Part shown: piece by piece, positions 22,982-34,614 of the stretch
Layout: each line of letters starts with the position of its first letter
Numbering within the stretch: the first letter of the stretch is position 1
From: Myxocyprinus asiaticus
Taxonomy: Eukaryota; Chordata; Actinopteri; Cypriniformes; Catostomidae
Length of the DNA: 64,000 bases
Assembly: GCF_019703515.2 (NCBI RefSeq)
Contig: NC_059368.1
Location: 35,180,735 to 35,244,734 of the forward strand
Direction of reading: 5' to 3'
Position numbers and translations under genes: made by a program
Notes under the pieces: model-generated
Told to the model about the DNA's origin: nothing
Databases searched by the model: none
The model's input: the letters and a program-made list of their open reading frames with translations, nothing else

Positions 22982-23012
<31 letters not shown>
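22916..23012. repeat. Duplicated segment, copy B, ending in (CA)n
   Basis: Same sequence order as 19231-19313 but with the fuller tgagcagactcggg and a longer CA run (about 22985-23013). It lies just upstream (on the minus strand) of the putative first exon, so copy B is probably the original location. Confidence 0.8.
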
Positions 23013-23013
<1 letters not shown>

Positions 23014-23370
23014 TCCTATTTGTTTTAGGGAAACCGATGACAGTGATCACGTGCAATCTCGCCCGTAAATGGAAATTAATCATCTATGAAAAATAAAATA
23101 AAGTTTTAAAGTTATTTTTATACACGACAGCAAAATAGTATTTAAATTGACGTGCATTCTTCAGATTAAACGACTTAAACCAAGCACATAATAAAAACTA
23201 AATTATATATTACAGTTCTTATAAATTTATAGTTTGATAATTGTATATTTTAATAATTTTTCATAATAATTAATCATATAATATTTTTTACAATGTATTA
23301 CAGTTTATACAGATTACAGTTCTTATTAGTCTATAAAAGTAAAAAATAAATAAAAATAAGAACTGCAATT

Positions 23371-23374
<4 letters not shown>

Positions 23375-23438
<64 letters not shown>
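23375..23438. repeat. (TA)n microsatellite
   Basis: About 32 uninterrupted TA units, abutting the left end of the Tc1 copy at 23437. The Tc1 may have inserted into it. Confidence 0.95.
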
Positions 23439-23442
<4 letters not shown>

Positions 23443-23511
23443 CAGCAAAAAAAGAAATATCCTCTCACTTTCAACTGCTTTTATTTTCAGCAAACTTAAC
23501 ATGTGTAAATA

Positions 23512-24725
23512 CATTATATTGCCAAAAGTATTCGCTCATCTGCCTTTAGACGCATATGAATTTAAGTGACATCCCATTCTTAATCCATAGGGTTTAATAT
23601 GACGTCGGCCCACCCTTTGCAGCTATAACAGCTTCAGCTCTTCTGGGAAGGCTTTCCACAAGGTTTAGGAGTGTGTTTATGGGAATTTTTGACCATTCTT
23701 CCAGAAGTGCATTTGTGAGGTCAGACACTGATGTTGGACGAGAAGACCTGGCTCGCAGTCTTCGCTCTAATTCATCCCAAAGGTGCTCTATCGGGTTGAG
23801 GTCAGGACTCTGTGCAGGCCAGTCAATTTCTTCCACACCAAACTCGCTCATCCATGTCTTTATGGACCTTGCTTTGTGCACTGGTGCGCAGTCATGTTGG
23901 AACAGGAAGGGGCCATCACCAAACTGTTCCCACAAAGTTGGGAGCATGGAATTGTCCAAAATCTCTTGGTATGCTGAAGCATTCAGTGTTCCTTTCACTG
24001 GAACTAAGGGGCCAAGCCCAGCTCCTGAAAAACAACCCCACACCGTAATCCCCCCTCCACCAAACTTCACAGTTGGCACAATGCAGTCAGACAAGTACCG
24101 TTCTCCTGGCAACCGCCAAACCCAGACTCGTCCATCAGATTGCCAGATGGAGAAGCGTGATTCGTCACTCCAGAGAACGCGTCAAAGAATGCTTTACACC
24201 ACTGCATCCAACGCTTTGCATTGCACTTGGTGATGTATGGCTTGGATGCAGCTGCTCGGCCATGGAAACCCATTCCATGAAGCTCTCTACACACTGTTCT
24301 TGAGCTAATCTGAAGGCCACATGAACTTTGGAGGTCTGTAGAGATTGACTCTGCAGAAAGTTGGCGACCTCTGCGCACTATGCGCCTCAGCATCCGCTGA
24401 CCCCGCTCTGTCATTTTACGTGGCCTTGGAGTTGCTGTCATTCCCAATCGCTTCCACTTTGTTATAATACCACTGACAGTTGACTGTGGAATATTTAGTA
24501 GCGAGGAAATTTCACGACTGGACTTGTTGCACAGGTGGCATCCTATCACAGTACCATGCTAGAATTCACTGAGCTCCTGAGAGCGGCCCATTCTTTCACA
24601 AATGTTTGTAGAAGAAGTCTGCATGCCTAGGTGCTTCATTTTATACACCTGTGGCCATGGAAGTGATTGGAACACCTGAATTCAATTATTTGGATGGGTG
24701 AGCGAATACTTTTGGCAATATAGTG
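23512..24725 (-). mobile_element. Tc1 element (family 1, copy B), nested in family 3
   Basis: The ends cattatattgccaaaagtat and atacttttggcaatatagtg are flanked by TA (23510-23511; 24726-24727). It is 1214 bp, minus orientation, same family as 17467-18710. Confidence 0.92.
23594..24591 (-). pseudogene. Tc1 transposase, deleted around the first catalytic Asp
   Basis: N-terminal part from MGRSQELSEF-like start (with a stop in place of a codon near 24563) through [20 protein letters not shown], then a deletion/frameshift near 24180 where the SDE motif should be. The C-terminal part from [20 protein letters not shown] through [30 protein letters not shown] and [13 protein letters not shown] is intact. 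Inactive. Confidence 0.85.
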
Positions 24726-24898
24726 TATTTGTATGAACATAAAAAACTCCAAATCGATCCCGCTCCAGAGTACAGGCCTCGGTGTAACGCTCATTCCTTC
24801 CGACCATCACCCCTGGTGAGAAAAAACCACGACTCATCAGTGAAGAGCACTTTTTGCCAGTCCTGTCTGGTCCAGCAAAGGTGGGTTTGTGCCCTTAC

Positions 24899-25216
24899 TC
24901 AACGTTGTTGCCGGTGATGTCTGGTAAGGACCTGCCTTACAACAGGCATACAAGCCCTCAGTCCAGCATCTCTCAGCCTATTGCGGACAGTCTGAGCACT
25001 GATGGAGGGATTGTGCGTTCCTGGTGTAACTCGGGCAGTTGTTGTTGCCATCCTGTACCTGTCCCGCAGGTGTGATATTCGGATGTACCGATCCTGTACA
25101 GGTGTTGTTACACGTGGTCTGCCACTGTGAGGACGATCAGCTGTCCTTCCTGTCTCCCTGTAGCGCTGTCTTAGGCGTCTCACAGTACAGACATTGCAAT
25201 TTATTGCCCTGGCCAC
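24899..25216 (-). pseudogene. Tc1 (family 3) transposase, N-terminal remnant
   Basis: MARAINCNVCTVRRLRQRYR is a paired-like helix-turn-helix, followed by RPHSGRPRVTTPVQDRYIRI (the GRPR-type linker) and SISAQTVRNRLRDAGLRA (the second DNA-binding helix). The catalytic domain is lost by the internal deletion. Confidence 0.85.
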
Positions 25217-25408
25217 ATCTCTCCATGCAGCATGCCTAAGGCACGTTCACGCAGATGAGCAGGGACCCGGAGGTCATGTGACGCCATGCGAGAAGCAGAC
25301 GTGTGAGCGACGAGCTCTGCGCACTTTGCTGTTTTTTTATTTTATTTTCATGTTATAGTCCGGTGAGATTCGATACACCCAGTTACATATTTGTTCTTTG
25401 AGGTAAAC

Positions 25409-26252
25409 ATGGCAAAGAAGTAAAAATCCTCAGGCTCTGGAGATATAAAAAGACACTCATGTGCTCAAGCTGAAACCTCTGATGGGCCTGCAGACTGGGG
25501 ACTCGATTTGGATGGCACGGCCGGGGAAATTCAGCATCAACTGTCCAACATGTCGGTGATGCTGACGAAAGTTTTTGCTGACTTGGAGGATCTCGCTGTA
25601 ATAAGTCGATTGATTACGGCGATGGAAACAAAATTCTCTGAGTTGGTTACAAGAGTGGCAGATGTTGAGAAATGAATCGACTATCTGGAGTCATCGGAAA
25701 GGGAATTATCCACTAATCCGCTCGCGACCAAAATAGACGTGGAAGAAATCTTGGATAAACTGGAAGATCTCGAAAATAGAAGCCAAAGAAACAACATACG
25801 GTTTGTTGGAATTCCTGAGCATGAAGAAGGCAGAGACATGGTGAAATTCCTAGACGAGCTCTTCCCGGGTCTGCTCGACATAACAGGCCATAAGTTGGAA
25901 ATCGAGTGAGCTCACAGAGTCCTGGCTCGCAGATCTGCTGAGGGAAACAGGCCCGATCAATTCTGGCCAAATTTTTGAGATCATCCAATAAAGATATCAT
26001 GTTGTGTGAGGCAAGGAGCAAAGGAAAGCTTTCTTGGAAGAATCACAATATTTTCTTGTTCCCGGACTTTGCGAATTCAACAAGAGAGAAACGCGATCGA
26101 TTCAAGGAGTGTAAGAAACTCTTGCATCAACGGAAGATCGCATTTGCACTGATGTTTCCGGCCAAACTGAGAACAGAAGCGAAGGATGGCCGCAGGGTAT
26201 TTACGTGTCCCAAGCAAGCACTGTCCTTCATAAATACGTTGTTTCTTATGTG
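25409..26252 (+). pseudogene. L1 ORF1 (RNA-binding protein), degenerate
   Basis: ATG at 25409 but a stop follows four codons in. A Leu-rich coiled-coil-like stretch (TKIDVEEILDKLEDLENR) leads into SQRNNIRFVGIPEHEEGRDM, the RRM-like start typical of L1 ORF1p. After a frameshift near 25965 come ARSKGKLSWKNHNIFLFPDF and RKIAFALMFPAKLRTEAKDG, the C-terminal domain. In intact L1 this protein coats the LINE RNA. Confidence 0.8.
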
Positions 26253-26640
26253 AGTGGATTGACTCGCTGAACATACACTCGATTGTTTGAGGAAACTGGG
26301 CGCCATTTTTGTTTCTGTTTGTGTTGGTTCCGCCTAGCGGCTGGAGTTTGTTTTGTGGAATAACACTTCTGCTTCAAGAAACTTTTGCATTGATGGAGGA
26401 TCGCATTTGCACTGGGGTTCCCGGCCAGATTGAGAGTGGATGCTGGGGATGGCCGCAAAATATCTACATGCTCACACAAAGGATGTCTTTTATACAGTTG
26501 ACGGACTGAGTAAGTCATGGTGTATTTTTTCATGTGGCCTCCGAATTAATTTTACTCTTGACCATCTGAGAAACTGGGATACATATTTTGTTTCTTCTTG
26601 TGATGGTTCCGCCTAGCGGCTGGAGTTTGTTTTGTTGAAT
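26137..26640 (+). repeat. Tandem duplication of the ORF1 3' end
   Basis: 26137-26370 (tcgcatttgcactgatgttt, ggatggccgcagggtattta, gttccgcctagcggctggag) recurs at 26398-26640 with the same order of landmarks (tcgcatttgcactggggttc, ggatggccgcaaaatatcta, gttccgcctagcggctggag). The offset is about 260-275 bp. A shorter word, ggctggagtttgttttgt or ggctggggtttgttttac, recurs at about 26700 and 26920. Confidence 0.75.
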
Positions 26641-27214
26641 AACACTGCTTTGGGACAGTTGTGGATGAATCTGTTCGGTCCTTGTGCTTATGCCTCCTGT
26701 TGGCTGGAGTTTGTTTTGTGGAGGATTTTTGCGGGACATTGGATTGATTACGTCATTTGCTGCACTCATAAACAGCTGGCTCACTGAACACTTGTTTATC
26801 TGTCCGAGGAAGTTGAATGGTTTTATATCGGTTGGAATTTGTTTTGTAGAATAACACACCTTCGAGACAGTTCTGTGAGTGAATCTACACAATTCTTTGT
26901 GTTTATTCTGTCTATTGGCTGGGGTTTGTTTTACAAAGTATTTTCTGTTATGTAGTTTTGCCTTACAAAATTGGTGCAGAAGCACCGGACTTGAGCAATT
27001 CGATGGAAACATTGTACATGGACCTTTTGAGTTTAGAGGGATTGACGCCAGTTTGCGCTATCGAGCACGGGGTTAATGCGCACGTTTTTCTTTTTTCTGT
27101 TTGTTTGGTTCGGGGTGGGGGGGGAGTTCGGGGTTTGATTGTTGCACTAATGTTGGAATGTGGTCTGTATAATCTTGTTTTTGACACACAGTTTATTTTG
27201 TCTGTTATATCAAA

Positions 27215-29100
27215 ATGTCAAATGTTAATATGAGTGGGTTATCTTTCTCCACATGGAATGTGAATGGGTTGGGGCACCTCATAAAAAGAAGGAAGGTTAT
27301 TTCTTTTCTTAAGTGTAAGAAATGTGATATAGTGTTTCTTCAAGAAACACATCTTTCCTTGCAGGAAGCTGAAAAATTTGGGAAGATATGGGGTGGGCAT
27401 ATTTTCTTTAGTGCCGGTTCAAGTAAGAGCAGGGAAGTCATTACATTGATAAGTAAGCATCTACAATTCAAATGTCTCAAACAGATTAAAGATAAATTAG
27501 GAAGAGTCATTATTGTTTTAGCAGAAATTCTGGGGCAAAGGTTGGTTTTGGCTAATTTTTACGTTCCTAACGTTGATGATCAGGGCTTTTTTATTGATCT
27601 TGAAGGGATGTTGCAAGCCGCTGGCACCCCTCATGATATAATATTGGGAGGAGACTTTAATCTTTTGATGGACTCAGTCCTTGATCATAGCGAAGCAAAA
27701 GAGTGTAAGCCCCCTAGAGCAACATTGACGTTTCACAGGATGTGTAAAAATCTTGGTCTTGCAGATATTTGCCGACTTTTGAACCCATTTGTTAGGGACA
27801 ATATATTTTTTTCATCAGTCTATAAGATTTATTCTAGAATAGATTTTTTTTTTATATCTAAGTCCCTCATTTCATCTGTTGTGGATTGCTCAGCTGGATC
27901 ATACCCTGGTGAGTTTAGAGGTGTTGCCACATATGGAGAAAAATAAATCATATAGTTGGTGCTTTAATGTATCCCTTTGGCAAAATCCTGATTTCCAACA
28001 AATATTAAAGATTAAAATCAATGTTTATATGGAGACCAACTGGTCCTCAGTATCTTCTGTGGGCATGGCTTGGGAGGCACTTAAGGCAGTTCTTAGGAGA
28101 ATTTAAGTCACACCCCGTTATCATACAGAATGCCCCATTCATCAAAAAATCCAAAGCACGAGAACTCATGGAGTTGGAAGGGAATATTAAAAGTGCAGAG
28201 GCAGAGCTGAAGCACAGAATGTCATCTGATGGCCTCAGAGAATCGACCCGATTGAAACACAGATATAATACTATTTTGTCGTGGAAAGTGGAGTTTTGGT
28301 TATCAGGGAAAGACATACTTTGAGTCAGAGGACAAAGCAGGGAAGCTTTTGGCTAGATATATAAAGCAGAGAGTATCCTGTTCTACCATTCCCTCAGTGA
28401 AATCTGCTGGTGGTGAAATTTTTACCTTGGCCATTGATATTAATAATGCCTTTAAAGAGTTCTATCTTGATCTTTATAGTTCCATGTCTTCGTCTACTGA
28501 TGAGGATATTAGTTTGTGGAACCATTAGAACTCCCTAAATTGACGACTGAACAAAAAAATTATCTTGATTCTGAGATAAACTTGGAGGAGCTTGACGAGG
28601 TAATTAAGACCTTACCTACAGGCAAGGCTCCGAGGCCAGATGGTTTTGCCGCTGAATTTTTTAGATCTTATGCTAAAGAATTGGCTCCACTTTTGTTAGA
28701 AGTTTATACGGAATCATTAAAGAATGGAAAGTTTTGCCCAACCATGACACAAGCCCGGATCAGTCTGATTCTTAAAAAGGACAAAGATCCAAGCGAGTGT
28801 AAACGTTACCATCCAGTTTCCCTGATCCAGCTAGATGTAAAAATTTTGGCAAAACTTTTGGCTAACCGATTAAGTAAAGTTATGACATCTCTTATACATA
28901 TAGATCAGGTGGGTTTTTTTCTGATAACATTAGGCGTTTCATCAATATTATGTGGTCAGTAGCGAATGATCAGTCTCCGGTCACTGCCATCTCACTTGAC
29001 GCCGAAAAGGCGTTTGATATAGTTGAATAGGAATATCTTTTTTAAATTTTGGAAATGTATGGGTTCTGGAGTACATTTATTGGTTGGATTAAGTTACTTT
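27215..29100 (+). pseudogene. L1 ORF2, endonuclease and N-terminal part of reverse transcriptase
   Basis: ATG 27215. The endonuclease shows STWNVNGLGHLIKRRKVISF, FLQETHLS and DIILGGDFNLL, the APE-type motifs, then a frameshift near 27930. The RT region begins with TLPTGKAPRPDGFAAEFFRS, LILKKDKDPSECKRYHPVSL and DAEKAFD, interrupted by several frameshifts and a stop, and is lost before the YADD core. The APE-type nuclease normally nicks the target DNA, priming reverse transcription. Confidence 0.85.
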
Positions 29101-29115
29101 ATAGACACCCTTTAT

Positions 29116-30130
29116 AGACATTGATCTGTTTCTCACCCACACCTTTCATATCGCTTCTGAAGACATAGATTAAACCACTGGAGTTGTATGGATTACTTTT
29201 ATGCTGCATTTATGTGATTTTTGTACCTTCTGAGTTCTGATCACCATTCACTTGCATTGAAAGGACCATCAGAACTGAGAAATTCTTCTAAAAAGCTTCA
29301 TTTGTGTTCAGCAGAAGACAGAAAGTCATACACATCTGGGATGGCATGAGGGTGAGTAAATGATGAGAGAAATTTCATTTTTGGGTAAACTAAGTTTATT
29401 TTAAAGACTATCTAGGCACATAATAACACTATAGAACTGTAAATGTTTATAACTCTTTCAAGATGTACAGGCTCACTTTAAATGGTCAGTGCTTTGTATT
29501 TTACATAATTAAAATAGCAACAGATCCAGTGAAACAATTAAGTTTGAGTGATTGTTTTTACATTTTTACATGCCATTCAAAAACGTGCCATTTTACAATG
29601 ATAAGAGTGAAATAAAAGACTAAAAATAACACAGCTGTACTTTTTTTTTACTTGGAATGTAAATGTTCAGGACAAAGGCAAAATGGTTACTGTCTCTTTA
29701 AGAGGGTTTTATTGCATGATACAACATTGAAGGCACTTTGTGCAGTGTTTCGTTGAGTTTATTCTTTTGCGAGCTGTAAATTCCCATTATTTTCGTACCG
29801 TGTCGTGCTGTTGCATCTGTATCCATTTACTTTAAGTATTCTGTTATTTTGTGACAAAAAATAATTTTGCTATTATCATTCTGCACTTCTAGGGAAGAGG
29901 ATTTCAGAGATTAATTAATTGAGATTGTGAGACTGCAGTCAGTATTAAACTTGTGATGATCTTGTACCTGAAGCACGTTCATCCATTCAGCTATTAGTAG
30001 CCTATCTGTTCTTGATGGATCTTCTGTGATCCTTCCCGCGCTGTCAAGTGAAGCGGCGCAACATCAGTTTCGTCTCTCCCAGCAGGAATTCTCCCGATCT
30101 TCCCTATTGCCACTCCGGATATTTATTTAA
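29116..30130. mobile_element. Foreign insert replacing the L1 RT core
   Basis: 29125-29395 is a fragment of the TTAA MITE family (ctgtttctcacccacacctt; tacacatctgggatggcatg; atttcatttttgggtaaac). 29400-30130 is not recognised. L1 sequence resumes at about 30131 (gcctgagcatatggctgaac-like) further along ORF2, so sequence was lost as well as gained. The insert edges show no clear target duplication. Confidence 0.5.
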
Positions 30131-31062
30131 ACATAGCCTTGAGCATATGGCTGAACCCTAAACTATGTATTAATAAGTCCCCTTTCTGTTGGTCAGATTG
30201 GATTGTGAAGAGGGTTAATACACTCGGTGACCTATATGAGAGTGGAGTATTGAGATCTTTTGAAAATTTGATTCAACATTTTGGGATTTCCAGATCTAAA
30301 TTATATAAGTATTTACAGCTGTGCCACCTGCTCTGCACTGTTTTTGGGAGTAGCACCCCCCCCCAGAGCAGCAGATACTCTGGGAGTGATGATTGCTGCT
30401 TTTGGGAAGGGTCATGAGGCATCAGTGTATTACTCCCTGCTAATTCAGAGTCTGGGGGACGGAGCTTTAAATTCTCTCAAAAGACTATGGGAGGAAGATT
30501 TAAATTTGTTATTGGAGGAGGGAGTGTGGGCTAGGATTCTAAAAAATGTCAAGTCTGCATCTAGAGATGCAAGGGTGCGCCTTATGCAATTTAAGATTTT
30601 ACATTGATTTTATTGGACCCCTTCTAAATTGTATAGGCTTGGTCTTAAGGACACACACACCTGCTGGCGATGCCAATCAGAAGATGGAGACACAATCCAT
30701 GTTTTTTGGGGGTGTCCTAATTTTCAAGAATTTTGGTTGAAGGTGCAAAGTAATGTGATGTGTTGAACACTCAAATCTCGTTCTGCCCCAGACTCTGTAT
30801 TTTGGGAGATGGGGAGGTCATAAATTTGGAGGATAAATACATAAACAATTGGGTTTTGACCAGTGTGATGATTGATAGGCAGGTTATTTTGAGGGGATGG
30901 AAGTCAGATGGAGCACCCTTGTTCCCAGAGGGGAGGGTGGCTGCCTTTGAGGAGGGGTCGAGCAGAAGGATGGGAGTTAGGAATTTTTTCAATAAGAAAT
31001 GGGGCAATTATTTAGCATTTTTGTTGGACTCTCGAGGAGGGGCGGTGGAGGGAGTAAATTAG
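30131..31062 (+). pseudogene. L1 ORF2, C-terminal part
   Basis: SIWLNPKLCINKSPFCWSDW, VNTLGDLYESGVLRSFENLI and DARVRLMQFKILH are typical of the LINE C-terminal region; downstream TCWRCQSEDGD-like sequence (30659-30695, with frameshift) corresponds to the Cys/His region of L1 ORF2p. Several frameshifts. Confidence 0.75.
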
Positions 31063-31242
31063 AGTTTCATTTTAATTATACTTTACTATTGTATTTATTT
31101 ATTAAAAAATGTTTTGTGTGTTTCTATATTCTATTGACCACAGGGGTGTTCGTGGGGGGGGGTGGGGTGGGAGATTGGTAGGGGCAAGGGTTATAGTGGG
31201 GGTTTAATGTTAAAAGTGATTGATTCATTATATATATATATA

Positions 31243-31775
31243 CACTGCCAGTCAAAAGTTTTGAAACACTTGACTGAAATGTTTCTCATGATCTTAAAAA
31301 TCTTTTGATCTGAAGGCATATGTTTAACTGTTTGAAATTAGTTTTGTAGACTAAAATATAATTGTGCCACCATATTAATTTATTTCATTACAAAACTAAA
31401 ATTTAATTTAAAAAAAAGTTTTTGAAATTGATGACTTGGACCAAATAATAAAGAAAAGCAGCCAATAAGTGCCCAACATAGATGGGAACTCCTTCAATAC
31501 TGTTTAAAAAGCATCCCAGGGTGAAACCTCAAGAAGTTGGTTGAGAAAATGTCAAGAGTGCATGTCTGCAAATTCTAGGCAAAGGGTGACTACTTTGAAG
31601 ATGCTAAAATATAACACAGTTTTGATTTATTTTGGATTTTGTTTAGTCACAACATAATTCCCATATTTCCATTTATGTTATTCCATAGTTTTAATGACTT
31701 TACTCTTATTCTAAAATGTGAGGAAAAAAAGAAAATAATAAATAATACGTTTTTCAAAACTTTTGACCGGTAGTG
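31243..31775. mobile_element. Tc1/mariner-type MITE
   Basis: The left end CACTGCCAGTCAAAAGTTTT and, inverted, the right end CACTACCGGTCAAAAGTTTT match. It sits between two TA runs (31229-31242 and 31783-31801), so the TA duplication cannot be placed exactly. No transposase frame. Confidence 0.75.
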
Positions 31776-32438
31776 TGTGTGTATATATATATATATATAT
31801 ATGTTGTTGTTTTTTTCTTTGTGTTAACTTATGAATCAATAAAAATGTTAACTGCAAAAAAAATAAAATAAAATAAAAAATAAAAAAAATCATACGAGTT
31901 GGCATAGTTTTTTTTTTTTTTACTACCATATAGAAAAATAAACGGACATGTTGAAAATACATTCTCTGAAAAACCTAAATATCTTATGCAGTGTTGTTTC
32001 TAAAACAAGACAAATAGAATTGATCTTGTTTTAAGGATTTTTAGATATTTTTACAGGAAAACAATAAAAAAATCCGATACGATTACGATTTTTGCCCTAA
32101 TATCAAAGGTCTTACAAGAAAAAAATAAATTATGATCCAACGTGAATTTTCTTGATAAAAAAAAATATGATTGTGCCTGGTAACGTGCGTGTAAAATGGC
32201 TAGAAATAGCATTTTAGCTTAGTGTAAAGCTGACAATTTACACAAGGATTATTTCTATTTCTTCTGCTCCAAACTTACTTCAAACTTACTTCTCTGTCTG
32301 CTCGTATGAATGTAACACATCATAAGAAAGTGTTTCACTGCTGTTCAAATGCACTTTGGATCGCATCATTTATATGTATACGTATTTCCATCTGAAAGGA
32401 CTAAATATTAAATGAAACAAATGACAATAAAATGCAAT
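31776..32438. other. Intergenic, repeat-rich, nothing coding
   Basis: TA and poly-A/T runs to about 31920; around 31985-32160 an imperfect palindromic stretch (aagacaaatagaattgatct; cttgttttaagga) suggests a MITE without defined ends. Confidence 0.4.
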
Positions 32439-32640
32439 TGTAACAGGTCAAGGATGAGCAAGGAGGAGGCGGGAACCGGCTGAACAATCAACATAAAGTT
32501 TTAATGCATAAATGAACTTAAACTTAAACAGACACACATGCGATGCGGCCGCGTGTGTCTCCGTTTCCGATTCAGCGCCGGCAGTGCTCCGTCCGGCCAC
32601 GCCCTACTCCTCGTCACACTCCTCCCCCGCCCGATTCAGG
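32439..32640 (-). mobile_element. LTR fragment related to the miniature LTR element
   Basis: Starts tgtaacagg and reaches cctcgtcaca at 32618; then the ccgcccgattcagg that follows the LTR in the fuller copy at 41692-42941 also follows here. It is diverged, with one LTR and a little internal sequence. Confidence 0.55.
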
Positions 32641-33255
32641 CTGGGGCGCCACCAGCTTTATAATAAATCATGGCTGGGTAATTGACTAATAACATTCACG
32701 TAAACTTTAATTTTCCAACATTTAAAATTTTAGATTAAAATTTAAACAAGGAAAAGTGTACATTTCAGGTGCTGTAAGAGGTCCCAATTTCTTATAAAGA
32801 TTTCCGCTGTTTTTGAAAACCTTTTAGCATTTTCTGTTCACTAATAGTATGCAATATGAGAAACAATTGCAGTAGTGTCTCAAATAATATGGGGTCATAA
32901 AAACTGCATGTAAAAAAATAATTATAATACAAGAATTAGGAAAATATTTTTGTATAATAGCTGATAGATGAATTATATCATAACACACTCCATGACACTG
33001 CATGAAATGCCATCTCAATTACCCATATAGGCTACTCTTGTGTGGTCACCTGTACCCCAGTGTTTGACTCTGACTTACTGTATACATGCAAAACTAATTT
33101 CCCCATCATGGATTAATACAATTTTTTGTATTGTTTTCCATTTACTTTGTGTTGACCAGAAGGCAACATCTAAAAGTAGATATAGATCCCCATAATAACT
33201 ACACAGTTGGGATTTAAAATAAACAGAGACTCAGAGCAGGCGGTCAATATCAGTT

Positions 33256-33261
33256 TTAATG
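33256..33261 (-). promoter_or_regulatory. ddhd1: Possible ddhd1 polyadenylation signal (ATTAAA)
   Basis: The minus strand reads gcattaaaactg. It is 2.2 kb beyond the ddhd1 stop. Alternatives (tttatt at 33410 and 34071 on the plus strand) cannot be excluded, so the true end is open. Confidence 0.2.
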
Positions 33262-34228
33262 CAAATCATGAGGTTCATAAAAGTGGAACATCTCAGTATT
33301 CACTGAAGCGAAACAGTAAAGACTGGAGTCCAGTTCTGATATATGCACATAATACAGACAGTTCCCTCTGACCACAGGCCTGATCATTAAGATCTAGCTC
33401 ACTATTCAGTTTATTGGCACATTCAAGGGATGTCTTACACCAGGTGAGGTAAGGAGAGATGTTAAGTGCTTTTTTCTTCTCATTGTAAAGGCATGGGGGT
33501 GTTCTTCAGGATTACTGTAAACAAATCATACAAAATAAATCCATAAAACATGGAAGTAACACAAAACAATGGTTATTTCAAAATGGCAATGTCTTTCCGA
33601 AAGTGGTTCTTTAGCGTTGTATTGTGTACCAAAGTAATGTTAACATGTTGGATAGACAGTGATATGCACATCATTGACAAGAAAGAGAGTGTCACAAAGC
33701 ATTTTGATGGAGAAAAACTTCAATGGGAAAACTTCTCTATCATGCATGTTAAAGCATAACATAAACTTTAATTTAGTGGTGGTCATACCAAAGAGTGCAT
33801 TCAAATATGCAGTAGATTTTTCATGCGGGTATAGAGAACAGACTAATGCCTCAATGTGTCTATGAGAAATAGAGGAAGGAGCATCTGAAACAGGACTGTA
33901 CATTTCCTTAAGCAGGTTTCACTGATGGTTTTACCTCTTCAAACTATCTCTTGAAGAATTATTCCATCAGGTCTATGTGCACTTCTCCCATCCAATAAAC
34001 AACTACATTTTTGGCCACTTTTAGAAATGATACAGATCTAAATAATGTAAACATGTAATATTAATGCCTAAATTTATTAAAAAAAAATCTTTAAAACTAC
34101 TATTTTTTTTGGCAAGGAAACAGATCACATCAAATATATAAAAAAATAAATAAAATAAAAAACTTTTGATTGTGAACCTTTAATACATCAGATTTTTGTC
34201 AGCCATATATACACACAATTACATTTAA

Positions 34229-34522
34229 AGGGATAGTTCACCCAAAAATGAAAATTCTTTCATCATTTACTCACCCTCATGTTGTCCCAAACCCATATGA
34301 CTTTCTTTTTTCTGTGGAACAGAAAAAAAAAAAAGAGATGTTCGGCAGATGTTCAGCCTCTGTCACCATTCACTTTCATGTCATTTTTTCCCATTGAAAG
34401 TAAGTGAATAGTGACTGAAGCTGTCAGTACGTAACATTCCACAAGATAAAGTCATACTGGTTTGGAACGTCATGAGGGTTAATAAATGATGACAGAAGTT
34501 TCATTTTTGCTGAACTATCACT
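34229..34522. mobile_element. TTAA MITE, short copy
   Basis: TTAA at 34225-34228 and 34523-34526. Starts agggatagttcacccaaaaa and ends tttgctgaactatcact, the inverse of the start. Confidence 0.8.
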
Positions 34523-34614
34523 TTAAGTTAACACACATCAGTCAAAATCTGCTGCTTTCGAGGTGTGATTTTCCAAGCTGCAAAATGTTATTATAACCAT
34601 CTCATCGAGGTTAA

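Larger units (their letters stand above)
23437..25266 (-). mobile_element. Tc1 element (family 3), internally deleted and truncated
   Basis: The left end aaactcagcaaaaaaagaaa is a well-known fish Tc1 terminus. After the nested copy (23512-24725) it continues tttgtatgaacataaaaa, then jumps to ctccaaatcgatcccgctcc, showing an internal deletion near 24745. It stops at gagcagggacc (about 25266), losing the right terminus where the L1 begins. Confidence 0.8.
25267..31235 (+). mobile_element. L1-clade LINE, nearly full length but rearranged
   Basis: It begins at the truncated Tc1 edge, with a short 5' leader, an ORF1 (25409-26252), an inter-ORF stretch with repeats, and ORF2 in two blocks (27215-29100 and 30131-31062). 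A foreign insert of about 1 kb (29116-30130) takes the place of the RT core. Order and motifs fit the L1 clade. Its TA-rich 3' end abuts a mariner MITE at 31243. Confidence 0.8.
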
